Assembly: GCF_000312425.1 (NCBI RefSeq)
Contig: NZ_HE997181.1
Span: 1,671,829-1,735,828, forward strand
From: Reyranella massiliensis 521
GTDB lineage: Bacteria; Pseudomonadota; Alphaproteobacteria; Reyranellales; Reyranellaceae
DNA length: 64,000 nucleotides
Reading direction: 5' to 3'
A program made the position numbers and the translations under genes. The notes below the pieces were generated by a model. It was given only the letters and a program-made list of their open reading frames with translations, had not been told where the DNA came from and did not search any database. Positions 16,108 to 24,081 of the stretch are shown in pieces; positions within the stretch are counted from its first letter, which is position 1; every line of letters starts with the position of its first letter.

Positions 16108-16899
16108 ATGTTGGCAACTCGTCGAGTTTTTGCGGCGGCCCTGGCCGCGGCCGCGCTGATGTCAGCTGCCGGTGGGGCACGGCCCGCTGAGGCCCAGGGC
16201 AAGGACGTCGTCATCCTCGCGGCCGCCAGCTTGAAGAATGCCCTCGATGACGCCTCGGCGGCCTGGACCAAGGAGACCGGCAAGTCGACCAAGATTTCCT
16301 ATGCCGCAAGCTCGGCTCTCGCCAAGCAGGTCGAGGCTGGAATTCCCGCCGACATTTTCATCTCGGCCGACGTTCCCTGGATGACCTATGTCGCCGAGCG
16401 CAAGTTGATCAAGGCTCCGAGCCGGTCAGACTTCCTTGGCAATCAGATCGTGCTGATTGCGGGCAAGGATTCCAAGATCGATCTCAAGATCGACAAGGGC
16501 TTCGGTCTGCGCGCCGCGTTGGGCAACGACGGCCGCCTGGCCATGGGCAATGTCGACTCGGTTCCGGCCGGCAAGTACGGCAAGGCGGCGCTGGAGTCGC
16601 TGGGCGTATGGTCGTCGGTGGCCGATCGCGTCGCCCAGGCCGAGAATGTGCGCATGGCGCTCACGCTTGTCTCGCGCGGCGAGGCGCCGCTGGGCATCGT
16701 CTACAAGACCGATGCCGCATCCGATCCGAATGTGCGCATCGTCGGCGCCTTTCCCGACGGCACGCATCCGCCGATCATCTATCCGATGGCGCTGCTCGCC
16801 GGCTCGACCAATCCCGATGCGCGGGCCTTCGTCGACTATCTGAAGTCGCCGGCCGCCGGGCCCTTCTTCGAGAAGCAGGGCTTTACTGTACTGAAGTAG
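16108..16899 (+). CDS. modA: Molybdate ABC transporter substrate-binding protein
   Basis: 263-residue periplasmic receptor for molybdate (and tungstate). A signal peptide with a twin-arginine-like start (TRRVFAAALAAAALM) is followed by the type II binding fold: ILAAASLKNALDDASAAW, SYAASSALAKQVEAGIPADIFISAD, VDSVPAGKYGKAALESLG and the C-terminal KSPAAGPFFEKQGFTVLK. Ser, Ala and Val-Pro-Ala segments of the oxyanion pocket are visible. Unusually, no modB permease or modC ATPase follows; the next gene is on the opposite strand. They must be elsewhere, or this receptor serves another system. Confidence 0.93.
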   Translation: MLATRRVFAAALAAAALMSAAGGARPAEAQGKDVVILAAASLKNALDDASAAWTKETGKSTKISYAASSALAKQVEAGIPADIFISADVPWMTYVAERKLIKAPSRSDFLGNQIVLIAGKDSKIDLKIDKGFGLRAALGNDGRLAMGNVDSVPAGKYGKAALESLGVWSSVADRVAQAENVRMALTLVSRGEAPLGIVYKTDAASDPNVRIVGAFPDGTHPPIIYPMALLAGSTNPDARAFVDYLKSPAAGPFFEKQGFTVLK

Positions 16900-16931
16900 G
16901 AGCCGTCGCTTCGCTGCCGGCCATCCGACGC

Positions 16932-17312
16932 CTAGTTGAGCGCGGCCCGCGGCTGATCGACGTCGGTGTCGACCAGGGACGTGGCCAGCCCTCCGGCATC
17001 TTCGGGCGACAAGGCAAAGGACACCCTGAAGCCATCCGGTGTCGTCATGGTGAGGATCCGGCTGTCGCTGCCGGCCGCGGCCTGCAGGGAAAAGCCACCC
17101 ATCGGGTAGACGACCTTCAGCGTATCGTCGCGATAGCGGACCTTCAGAGCCTGCTCGATGACGTTGGGCAAGGTCATCAGCAGCGAGCGCAGGCAATCGG
17201 TCGGTAACACGACCGAGGCAGGGCGGCCGTCCGTGTCTTCCATGACAATGCGAAACGAGTCGCCCGTGGGATCGACCTGGCAGGTGGTCAGAGCCTTGCC
17301 GACGATTTCCAT
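16932..17312 (-). CDS. Small protein of unknown function under a ModE box
   Basis: 126 residues, not recognised. It lacks a signal peptide and membrane segments and reads as a soluble alpha/beta protein: FRIVMEDTDGRPASVVLPTDCLRSLLMTLPNVIEQALKVRY, then VVYPMGGFSLQ and FRVSFALSPEDAGGLATSLV. One cysteine (in PTDCLRSL) is present. The open frame extends upstream to a TTG at 17375, but that extension is the ModE palindrome itself, so the ATG at 17312 is the real start. Lying between modA and modE with its own operator, it probably acts when molybdate is scarce; what it does cannot be told from sequence. Confidence 0.75.
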   Translation of the reverse strand: MEIVGKALTTCQVDPTGDSFRIVMEDTDGRPASVVLPTDCLRSLLMTLPNVIEQALKVRYRDDTLKVVYPMGGFSLQAAAGSDSRILTMTTPDGFRVSFALSPEDAGGLATSLVDTDVDQPRAALN

Positions 17313-17338
17313 GGCGAGATACCCGTGTTCGTGAACAA

Positions 17339-17362
17339 CGCTATATTCAGTAAGATATAGCG
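17339..17362. promoter_or_regulatory. ModE box upstream of the unknown small gene
   Basis: A perfect dyad: CGCTATAT, 8 bp, ATATAGCG. It has the same 8-8-8 geometry as the site before modA and lies 26 bp upstream of the ATG at 17312, nearly the same distance as the modA site from its gene. It sits just downstream of modE on the same strand, giving the small gene its own control. Confidence 0.78.
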
Positions 17363-17405
17363 AAGGACGGCGCAAGCGGCGCTCGGGCAGGGGGAGAGCC
17401 GGATG

Positions 17406-17804
17406 CTAGTGCGGCTTGTCGGCCGACGGGGTTAGCAGACGGGCAAGAGAGCGCATCTCGGAGATCGAGGCGCCGTAGGCGCGGCGTTCCATTTCGCGGT
17501 AGAGCCGCACGATGTCGTTGCCGATTTCTGTAACCACCGCGCCACCGCCGCCGCCGCCGCCGGTCTGGGCCGTGACGACCGGCGCACGAAACATCTTGTT
17601 GAGTTCGTCGATCAGCAGCCATGCCTGACGGTAGGACATTGCCAGGGCACGGCCGGCGGCAGAGATCGAGCCGGTCTCGTTGATCAACTCCAGAAGGCGG
17701 ACCTTGCCCGGTCCGATGGATCGCTCTCCACTGAAGTCGATCCGCAGATGCAATGAAGTCTTTTCCGCAGTCTTGGCGGCTGGCTTGGCTGGCGCACGTC
17801 CCAT
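17406..17804 (-). CDS. modE: ModE-type molybdate-responsive regulator lacking the TOBE domains
   Basis: 132-residue LysR-like winged-helix protein matching the DNA-binding half of ModE: GPGKVRLLELINETGSISAAGRALAMSYRQAWLLIDELN, followed by VVTAQTGGGGGGGAVVTEIG, the hallmark glycine-rich wing, and a C-terminal dimer helix (NDIVRLYREMERRAYG). Escherichia coli ModE (~260 residues) adds two molybdate-binding TOBE domains, which are absent here, so ligand sensing must differ or use a separate partner. An ATG at 17804 is chosen; a TTG at 17834 is possible. It is divergent from the AGE-family gene. Confidence 0.85.
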   Translation of the reverse strand: MGRAPAKPAAKTAEKTSLHLRIDFSGERSIGPGKVRLLELINETGSISAAGRALAMSYRQAWLLIDELNKMFRAPVVTAQTGGGGGGGAVVTEIGNDIVRLYREMERRAYGASISEMRSLARLLTPSADKPH

Positions 17805-17920
17805 ATGCCGATTATGCGACGGGGCATGGAGCAAGACCAGCCGGTTGGCGTTGCATGTGCGAGCTGTCGCGGTACAAAGTCCGTGCGAGCGGTAATGGTA
17901 GACGCAGCGATGGATGAAAA

Positions 17921-19087
17921 ATGAAGAATGTCGAAGGCGATCTCGGCCTCCTCAGGGAGCGTCTGCTGCAGTGGTTGATGAACGACGCTCTGCCGATCTG
18001 GTGGAACGTCGGTGCGGACAAGACGGGAGGCGGCTTCCACGAGGCCATTGACCATGCCGGCCGGCCGGTCATCGCCGATCGCCGGGCGAGGGTGCAGGCG
18101 CGGCAGATCTTCACCTATGCGGTGGCGCGGGACATGGGCTGGAACGGGCCGGCCGAAGAAGCCATGACGCACGGTCTGGATTACTTCCTGGGTCGCTATC
18201 GCCGGCCGGACGGCCTGTTCTGCAATTCCCTGACCGTCGACGGCAAGCAGGCCGAAGCAGCGCCTTACCTCTACGAGCAAGCCTTCGCGCTTCTGGCCAT
18301 GGCGACGGCCCATGGGCCCGAGAAGCGGATGCCGGAGCTGGTGCCGGTTGCCGAGCAACTCTTGGGGAAGTTGCTCAGCGAGCGGCGAGGCCGTGCCGGC
18401 GGTTTCACCGGCTTCGTGGACGATGCCGTCTACCAGTCCGACCCCCACATGCACCTCTTCGAGACGGCATTGGCCTGGGAGGAGATTTCGTCTGACCCGC
18501 GCTGGTCTCGTTTGGCGGACGAGTTGGCCGAGCTCTGCCTTGCACGTTTTATCACCAAGGATCGCGGCATCCTGCTCGAATACTTCGACTCCTCCTGGGC
18601 GCCGGCGGCGGGCGATATGGGGCGTCTGGTCTGGCCGGGCCATCAGTTCGAGTGGGCCGGCCTGCTGGAGCGCTGGGCGCTCGCGCGCGGCCGCGAGGAT
18701 GTCCGCAAGGTCGCGCGGTGCCTCTATCGTATCGGGGCGGATCACGGCATCGATGCCAAGCGCGGCGTGGCGGTCTTCGAATTGACGGACGAGATGGCCG
18801 TAAACGATCCCAAGGCGCGGCTCTGGGCGCAGGCCGAATGGCTGAAGGCCGCGATCATCCTGGCGCGCTCCGAGACCGATGAGGCGACGCGGCTGGCCTA
18901 TCTCGCCGATGCTGCGGCAGGAGCGCGGTCGTTGCAGCGCTTCCTGGAGATGCCTGTTGCCGGTCTGTGGCGGGACAAGCTGACCGGCGAGGGCGAGTGG
19001 ATCGACGAGCCCGCACCGGCGAGCTCGTTCTATCACATCATCGATTCGCTGCGCGTGCTGGCGGCCTGGCAGGCTCAGGCGGCCTGA
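17921..19087 (+). CDS. AGE-family sugar epimerase/isomerase
   Basis: 388-residue (alpha/alpha)6-barrel protein of the N-acylglucosamine 2-epimerase family, which interconverts aldoses and ketoses or N-acetylglucosamine and N-acetylmannosamine. Signature stretches are GGGFHEAIDHAGRP, RRARVQARQIFTYAVAR, YLYEQAFALLAMATAH, SDPHMHLFETALAWEE, WPGHQFEWAGLLERW and SSFYHIIDSLRVL. The family's active-site histidines fall in PHMHLFE, PGHQFEW and FYHII. The exact sugar is unknown; mannose isomerase is one option. Its 3' end overlaps the convergent aldehyde dehydrogenase by 13 bp. Confidence 0.85.
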   Translation: MKNVEGDLGLLRERLLQWLMNDALPIWWNVGADKTGGGFHEAIDHAGRPVIADRRARVQARQIFTYAVARDMGWNGPAEEAMTHGLDYFLGRYRRPDGLFCNSLTVDGKQAEAAPYLYEQAFALLAMATAHGPEKRMPELVPVAEQLLGKLLSERRGRAGGFTGFVDDAVYQSDPHMHLFETALAWEEISSDPRWSRLADELAELCLARFITKDRGILLEYFDSSWAPAAGDMGRLVWPGHQFEWAGLLERWALARGREDVRKVARCLYRIGADHGIDAKRGVAVFELTDEMAVNDPKARLWAQAEWLKAAIILARSETDEATRLAYLADAAAGARSLQRFLEMPVAGLWRDKLTGEGEWIDEPAPASSFYHIIDSLRVLAAWQAQAA

Positions 19088-20505
19088 TAGCCGATCACGG
19101 CCTTGGTCTCGAGGAACTCTTCGAGACCCCACTTGCCGTACTCGCGTCCGTTGCCCGACTGCTTGTAGCCGCCGAAAGGTGCGGCGGTGTCACCCATCGG
19201 ATAGTTCACGTGCACGTTGCCGGCGCGCATCTGCGACGCGACCTTGCGGGCATGGTCGAGGTTGGCGCCCTGCACGTAGGCTGCCAGCCCGTAGATCGTA
19301 TCGTTGGCGAGGCGGATGACCTCTTCCTCGTTCTTGTAGGGCAGGATGGCGATGACCGGCCCGAAGATCTCTTCGCGGGCGACGGTCATGTCGTTGGTGA
19401 CGTTCGCGAAGACCGTCGGCCGCACGTAGAAGCCGCGGTTCAGGTTCTCCGGACGACCAGGGCCGCCGGTCACGAGTTCCGCACCCTCGTCGATGCCGGC
19501 CTGGATGAGGCGCTGGATTTTCTCGTACTGCGCGGCGTTCACGACCGGACCCAGCCGAGTCTCGGGATTGCGCGGATCGCCGACCACGAAGCGCTCGGCG
19601 GCCACCTTGGCGATCGCCTTGACCTCATCATGCCGTTCCTGCGGCACGAACATGCGGCTGGGCGCAGTGCAGGACTGGCCCGAGTTCACCATCATGCTGT
19701 TGATGCCCTTGGTGACGGCGGTCTGGAAGTCGACGTCGGGCAGCAGGATGTTGGCCGATTTGCCGCCCAGCTCCTGGGCGACGCGCTTGACCGTCAGCGC
19801 CGCCGCCTGCGCCACGCGGATGCCGGCGCGCGTCGAGCCGGTGAACGACATCATGTCGATGTCGGGATGGCTCGACATCGCCTCGCCGACGACAGCGCCC
19901 GTGCCCTGGACCATGTTGTAGACGCCCTTGGGGGTGCCGGCGGCGTGCATGATCTCGCTCCAGATGATGGCGTCGATCGGCGCCTCCTCTGAAGGCTTCA
20001 GCACCATGGTGCAGCCGGCGGCGAGGGCGGGGAGCACCTTGCAGGCGATCTGGTTGGTCGGCCAGTTCCACGGCGTGATGAGACCGCAGACGCCGATCGG
20101 TTCGCGCGCAATCAGCGTCGTGCCCTCGACCGTCTCGAACGGGTAGGTTTCGAGCACGGAGATCATGCGCTCGAGATGGGCGGTGCCGCGACCGGCCTGG
20201 ATGTCGCGGGCGAACTGCAGCGGTGCGCCCATCTCGCGCGAGATGGCATCGCCCACATCGCTGCGGCGCTTGTTGTATTCGGCCAGGATGGCGCGCAGCA
20301 GGTCGAGCCGTTCCTTGCGTGTCGTGCGGGAGTAGGAAGCGAAGGCAGTGCGGGCCGCGGCCACCGCGCGGTCGACGTCGGCGGCGCTGCCGACGGCGAT
20401 CTGCGTATAGGTCTCTTCCGTCGAGGGGTCGATGACGTCGAGCAAGGCCGGCTTCACCGGGTCCACCCATTTGCCGTCGATGTAGAACTGCGTCTCGTGT
20501 GCCAT
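19075..20505 (-). CDS. NAD(P)-dependent aldehyde dehydrogenase
   Basis: 476-residue cytosolic enzyme oxidising an aldehyde to its acid. Landmarks are PWNWPTNQIACKVLPALAAGCTMVLKPSE (cofactor binding), SFTGSTRAGIRVAQAA, the general base in QELGGKSANI, the nucleophile C279 in NSGQSCTAPSRMFVP, and REEIFGPVIAILPY. Substrate specificity is not evident. GGAGG lies 5 nt from the ATG. A third ModE-like dyad lies 33 bp upstream, so expression may rise when molybdate is low. One reading is replacement of a molybdenum-dependent aldehyde oxidase; this is inference. Confidence 0.9.
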   Translation of the reverse strand: MAHETQFYIDGKWVDPVKPALLDVIDPSTEETYTQIAVGSAADVDRAVAAARTAFASYSRTTRKERLDLLRAILAEYNKRRSDVGDAISREMGAPLQFARDIQAGRGTAHLERMISVLETYPFETVEGTTLIAREPIGVCGLITPWNWPTNQIACKVLPALAAGCTMVLKPSEEAPIDAIIWSEIMHAAGTPKGVYNMVQGTGAVVGEAMSSHPDIDMMSFTGSTRAGIRVAQAAALTVKRVAQELGGKSANILLPDVDFQTAVTKGINSMMVNSGQSCTAPSRMFVPQERHDEVKAIAKVAAERFVVGDPRNPETRLGPVVNAAQYEKIQRLIQAGIDEGAELVTGGPGRPENLNRGFYVRPTVFANVTNDMTVAREEIFGPVIAILPYKNEEEVIRLANDTIYGLAAYVQGANLDHARKVASQMRAGNVHVNYPMGDTAAPFGGYKQSGNGREYGKWGLEEFLETKAVIGYQAA

Positions 20506-20538
20506 GGGATCCTCCGGATTGGTGTAATTCCTGCGCTT

Positions 20539-20562
20539 CGCTGTATATATATAGATATAACG
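20539..20562. promoter_or_regulatory. ModE-like box upstream of the aldehyde dehydrogenase
   Basis: CGCTGTAT, 8 bp, ATATAACG: six of eight positions are symmetric, one mismatch is a G-T pair, and the right half equals the Escherichia coli half site CGTTATAT in reverse complement. Spacer length equals the two perfect sites at 16057 and 17339. The AT-rich spacer makes chance symmetry likelier here than in the other two. Confidence 0.6.
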
Positions 20563-20714
20563 TCAGGAAAGTACCACCTGGCAAAGCCAAATGTGGAGGA
20601 AGTTAGATCCGCGGCAACGGCGGTCGTGCGTTGCCTAGTCGTTGGCCTGGTAGAACAATTTCTTTCCGGAGCAGCGTATTCGGTATGCCTAATGCGACAT
20701 AACGAACGCAGCCA

Positions 20715-20732
20715 GAAATAGCCGGCTATTTC
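20715..20732 (-). terminator. 18-bp perfect palindrome across the kinase stop codon
   Basis: GAAATAGCCGGCTATTTC, a perfect palindrome that folds as a 7-bp stem with a CCGG tetraloop. It contains the stop codon of the sensor kinase. No clear U-run follows on the minus strand, so it may be a 3'-end stabiliser or a weak terminator. Apart from this and the ModE-like box I see no feature in 20506-20725. Confidence 0.45.
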
Positions 20733-23700
20733 AGCGCAACGACGTTGAGCCGGCCGGCCGGGCCCGGCCGGGGCGGCGCAGGGCCGGGGACGGCGCCGGG
20801 CGGTGCCGACAGGGCCTCGCGCACCTTCTGGGCGAGGTCGCGCTTGCGATAGGGCTTCGGCAGCAGGAGCACGCCGGCTTCCAGGCGGCCATCGTTCTGC
20901 AATGCGCCTTCGGCATAGCCCGAGGTGAACAGGACCCGAAGGCCGGGCCGGGCGCGGCGTGCTTCTTCGGCGACTTCGCGGCCGTTCAGGCCGCCCGGCA
21001 TGACGACGTCGGTGAACAGGAGGTCGAAGTCGCCGGCACGATCCAGCAACTCCAGGGCTTCGCGGCCGCTGGCGGCGCTCGTGGCCTCGTAGCCCAGGCT
21101 GGCGAGCATGGCGGAGACGTGGAAGCGCACCTCGTCATTGTCCTCGACCAGGAGGATGCGTTCCTTGCCGCGCGGCGCCGCCTCTGCCGACATGGCAAGC
21201 TGCTCGGTGGTGCCTTCGACCCTCGGCAGATAGATGCGAACTGTCGTTCCCCAGCCGACCTGGGACTGGATGTCGATATGGCCCTTCGACTGATGGACGA
21301 AGCCGTGGACCATCGAGAGGCCAAGCCCGCTGCCCTTGCCGACATCTTTGGTGGTGAAGAAGGGTTCGAAGGCGCGCGAGGCGACGTCGGCCGGCATGCC
21401 GGTGCCGCTATCGGTCACGGCGAGCATCACGTAGTCGCCGGGCGCGATTTCACCTTCGTTGCCTCGGGCAAAGCTCACGTTGCCGGTCTCGATCACCAGC
21501 CGGCCACCCACCGGCATGGCGTCGCGGGCATTGATGCAGAGGTTGACCAGGGCGGTCTCGAACTGGCTGCGATCGACGCTGGTGTAGCCCAGTTCGTCCG
21601 CCAGCCGCATGTCGATGTCGATCTCGCCGCCCAAGGTGCGATGCAGGAGACTTCCTGTGACGGTGATCAGTGCGTTGAGGTCGGTGATCTGCGGCCGCAA
21701 GGTCTGCTTGCGCGAGAAGGCGAGGAGCTGCCGGGTCAGGTCGGCGGCACGCCGCGCGGCGCCGCCGATGCGCTCCAACCGCTCGGCCATCTGCTTGTCG
21801 AGGGTCTCCTCCTGCAAGGCCTCAACGTTGGCGGCAATCACCATGAGGATGTTGTTGAAGTCGTGCGCGACGCCGCCGGTCAGCTTACCGACCGCATCGA
21901 GGCGCTGCGATTGGCGAAGCTGCTCTTCGAGATGGCGCTGCTGCGTCACGTCGATCATCGAGCCGACCATGCGCAGCGGCTTGCCGGCTTCGTCGCGGAT
22001 GACGCGCCCGCGATCGATGACGACAATCGAGGAGCCATCGCCGCAGAGAAAGCGATACTCGTCCTGCCAGTCGTTGAGCCGGCCATTGATCACGGCATAA
22101 ATCCCGGCGACGACGCGCTCGCGATCGTCAGGATGGATATGGTCCTTCCAGCTCGCCGACGGCGCGTCAGGGCCGAATTCGTGCCTGAAGCGCAGTTTCA
22201 GACCGTCGTTCCAGCGGATCATATCGCTGGTCAGGTTCCAGTCCCAGACGACATCGGCCGTGGTCTGGGCGACGATGCTCAGTCGCTCCTCGCTTTCGCG
22301 CAGCTTGAGTTCGGCAAGCTTGGCGTCGGTGACGTCCTTGGCCACGCCGACCCGTCGTATCAGCCTGCCTTGGCCGTCGTATACCGGGAAGGCCCGGTCT
22401 TCGATCCATCGCACCGTACCGTCGGGCCGTATCAGGCGAAAATGGTTGAGGTGCGATCCGTTCGGGAAGTGTGTCGCGGGGAGTTGGATGCGGGCGCGAT
22501 CCTCGGGATGGATGGCATCGAGCAGCTCGTTCAAACTGTGATAGAGCGCTTCGCTGCGTCGGCCCGAGATCTTCTCGTAGGCGGGATTGACGTAAAGCAC
22601 GCGATTGTCAGGAACGGTCGCAATCCAGAATATCTCGTCGACATTCTCCGCAAGCTGGAGGGCGCGCCGCTCGCTTTCGCGAAGGGCTTCGTCGCGCCGC
22701 ACATGTTCGATGCCCAGAGCCGCGAGCTTGGCGAAATGGGTAAGCACGGCGAGATCGGCTTCGGTCGGGCCCCTGGCCGCATCGCGATAGACCGCGAAAG
22801 CGGCGACGGGCGAGCCGTCTGAGTGCAGGATCGGCATCGACCAGCAGGCACGCAGCCCGTGGCTGGCCGCGACAGCGTGCAGGTCGGCCCAAAGCGGATT
22901 GCTGCCGATGTCGTCAGCGACGACGAGCTGGCGCCGATGAATGGCCGTTCCGCAGCAGGCCGAATCGGGGCCGATGGCCAGCCCGTCGAGGGCCGACAGG
23001 AACGACGGAGGCAGGTAAGGGGCAGCACCGACACTCAGGCGTCCGGTATCGGGGGCGATCAGGAGGATCGAGGCACGCTGTCCCGGCGATATGTCGCTGA
23101 TCGATCGGGCGCAGGCCCGCAGGATCGTCGTCAATGCGCCGCCAAGCGCAATCAGCCGCAGGACGCGATTGCTCGCGCGTTGTTGCAGCTCCTCGCGTTT
23201 GCGGACAGTGATGTCGCCGATATGGACCGTGAGTCCGTCGTCCAGCGGATCGGCGGTGACGTCCAGCCAACGGTCGCAGGGTTCGTGGAATATCTCGAAG
23301 CGATGACGCTCCGTCTTTCGTAGAGCCGTTTGCAAGCCGGCAGACAGGGCCGTGCCGGTGAGGTCTTCGCCAATGGCGCCAAGCAAACGGGTCGCCTCGC
23401 GGCTGATGAAAGTGACGCGGAGGTCGCGGTCGACGGCCAGGATGCCGCCGGCAGCGTGATCGAGTGTTGTTCCTAAGTTCCGCCGGACAAGGCCGAGCTC
23501 GAACAGCTCGCTGATTTGCCGCGCCAGATCGATCAGCGCTTTTTCCTGAACGGGCTCGAGTACGCGTGGAGTGCTGTCGAGAACGGAAAGCGTTCCGATC
23601 GGCAAGCCGTCGCCGCAGCGTACGGGGACTCCGGCATAGAAGCGTGCCTTGGGGGGACCGACGACCAGCGGGCTTTCGCGAAACACCGGATCGAGCGCGG

Positions 23701-23983
23701 CATCTTGCACGACACAAAGATCGCCGATCTGGATGGTCCGTTCACAGAACGCCAGATCGCGGGGGATTTCGGAGACGCCGAGCCCGACCTGCGACTTGAA
23801 CCATACTCGGTTTCGGTCGATCAGCCCGAAGGCCGCCATCGGGGTCCCGCAGATTCGGGCGGCCAGATTTGTCAGGGCGTCGAAAGTCGGCTCTGCAGGA
23901 GTGTCGAGAATGTCGTATTGGCGCAACGCCGCCAGGCGGGCGGCTTCTGGCCAGGCCGAGGCTTGCGGGCGTGCGATCGTCAT
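20726..23983 (-). CDS. Multi-sensor hybrid histidine kinase
   Basis: 1085 residues, no membrane segment, so a soluble cytosolic sensor. Approximate order: GAF (25-165), PAS (170-262), GAF (275-425), PAS (430-550), PAS (560-680), HisKA with H707 in GGVAHDFNNILM, HATPase (800-915, with NLCINARDAM, DSGTGM and KGSGLGLSMVHG), and a receiver (930-1050) with D992 in FTDVVMPGG and the KPY lysine. The HDFNN phosphorylation box marks the group whose receiver often acts as the output. No separate response regulator is adjacent. Input signals cannot be told; GAF-PAS-GAF sets often sense small molecules or light, but no bilin cysteine is obvious. Confidence 0.92.
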   Translation of the reverse strand: MTIARPQASAWPEAARLAALRQYDILDTPAEPTFDALTNLAARICGTPMAAFGLIDRNRVWFKSQVGLGVSEIPRDLAFCERTIQIGDLCVVQDAALDPVFRESPLVVGPPKARFYAGVPVRCGDGLPIGTLSVLDSTPRVLEPVQEKALIDLARQISELFELGLVRRNLGTTLDHAAGGILAVDRDLRVTFISREATRLLGAIGEDLTGTALSAGLQTALRKTERHRFEIFHEPCDRWLDVTADPLDDGLTVHIGDITVRKREELQQRASNRVLRLIALGGALTTILRACARSISDISPGQRASILLIAPDTGRLSVGAAPYLPPSFLSALDGLAIGPDSACCGTAIHRRQLVVADDIGSNPLWADLHAVAASHGLRACWSMPILHSDGSPVAAFAVYRDAARGPTEADLAVLTHFAKLAALGIEHVRRDEALRESERRALQLAENVDEIFWIATVPDNRVLYVNPAYEKISGRRSEALYHSLNELLDAIHPEDRARIQLPATHFPNGSHLNHFRLIRPDGTVRWIEDRAFPVYDGQGRLIRRVGVAKDVTDAKLAELKLRESEERLSIVAQTTADVVWDWNLTSDMIRWNDGLKLRFRHEFGPDAPSASWKDHIHPDDRERVVAGIYAVINGRLNDWQDEYRFLCGDGSSIVVIDRGRVIRDEAGKPLRMVGSMIDVTQQRHLEEQLRQSQRLDAVGKLTGGVAHDFNNILMVIAANVEALQEETLDKQMAERLERIGGAARRAADLTRQLLAFSRKQTLRPQITDLNALITVTGSLLHRTLGGEIDIDMRLADELGYTSVDRSQFETALVNLCINARDAMPVGGRLVIETGNVSFARGNEGEIAPGDYVMLAVTDSGTGMPADVASRAFEPFFTTKDVGKGSGLGLSMVHGFVHQSKGHIDIQSQVGWGTTVRIYLPRVEGTTEQLAMSAEAAPRGKERILLVEDNDEVRFHVSAMLASLGYEATSAASGREALELLDRAGDFDLLFTDVVMPGGLNGREVAEEARRARPGLRVLFTSGYAEGALQNDGRLEAGVLLLPKPYRKRDLAQKVREALSAPPGAVPGPAPPRPGPAGRLNVVALK

Positions 23984-24081
23984 ATCCCTTGCCTATCAGG
24001 TGGCAGACCTGTCGCCAGCGGCGGAATGATCCGTTCTGGAACGAATGCGCCGCCGGCAAAGGGAGGGCGCTGCCTTTGGCA

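Noticed and set aside
17313..17375. N-terminal extension (TTG at 17375) of the small mod-locus gene
   Set aside because: The extra codons are the ModE palindrome; the ATG at 17312 fits the operator spacing seen at modA.
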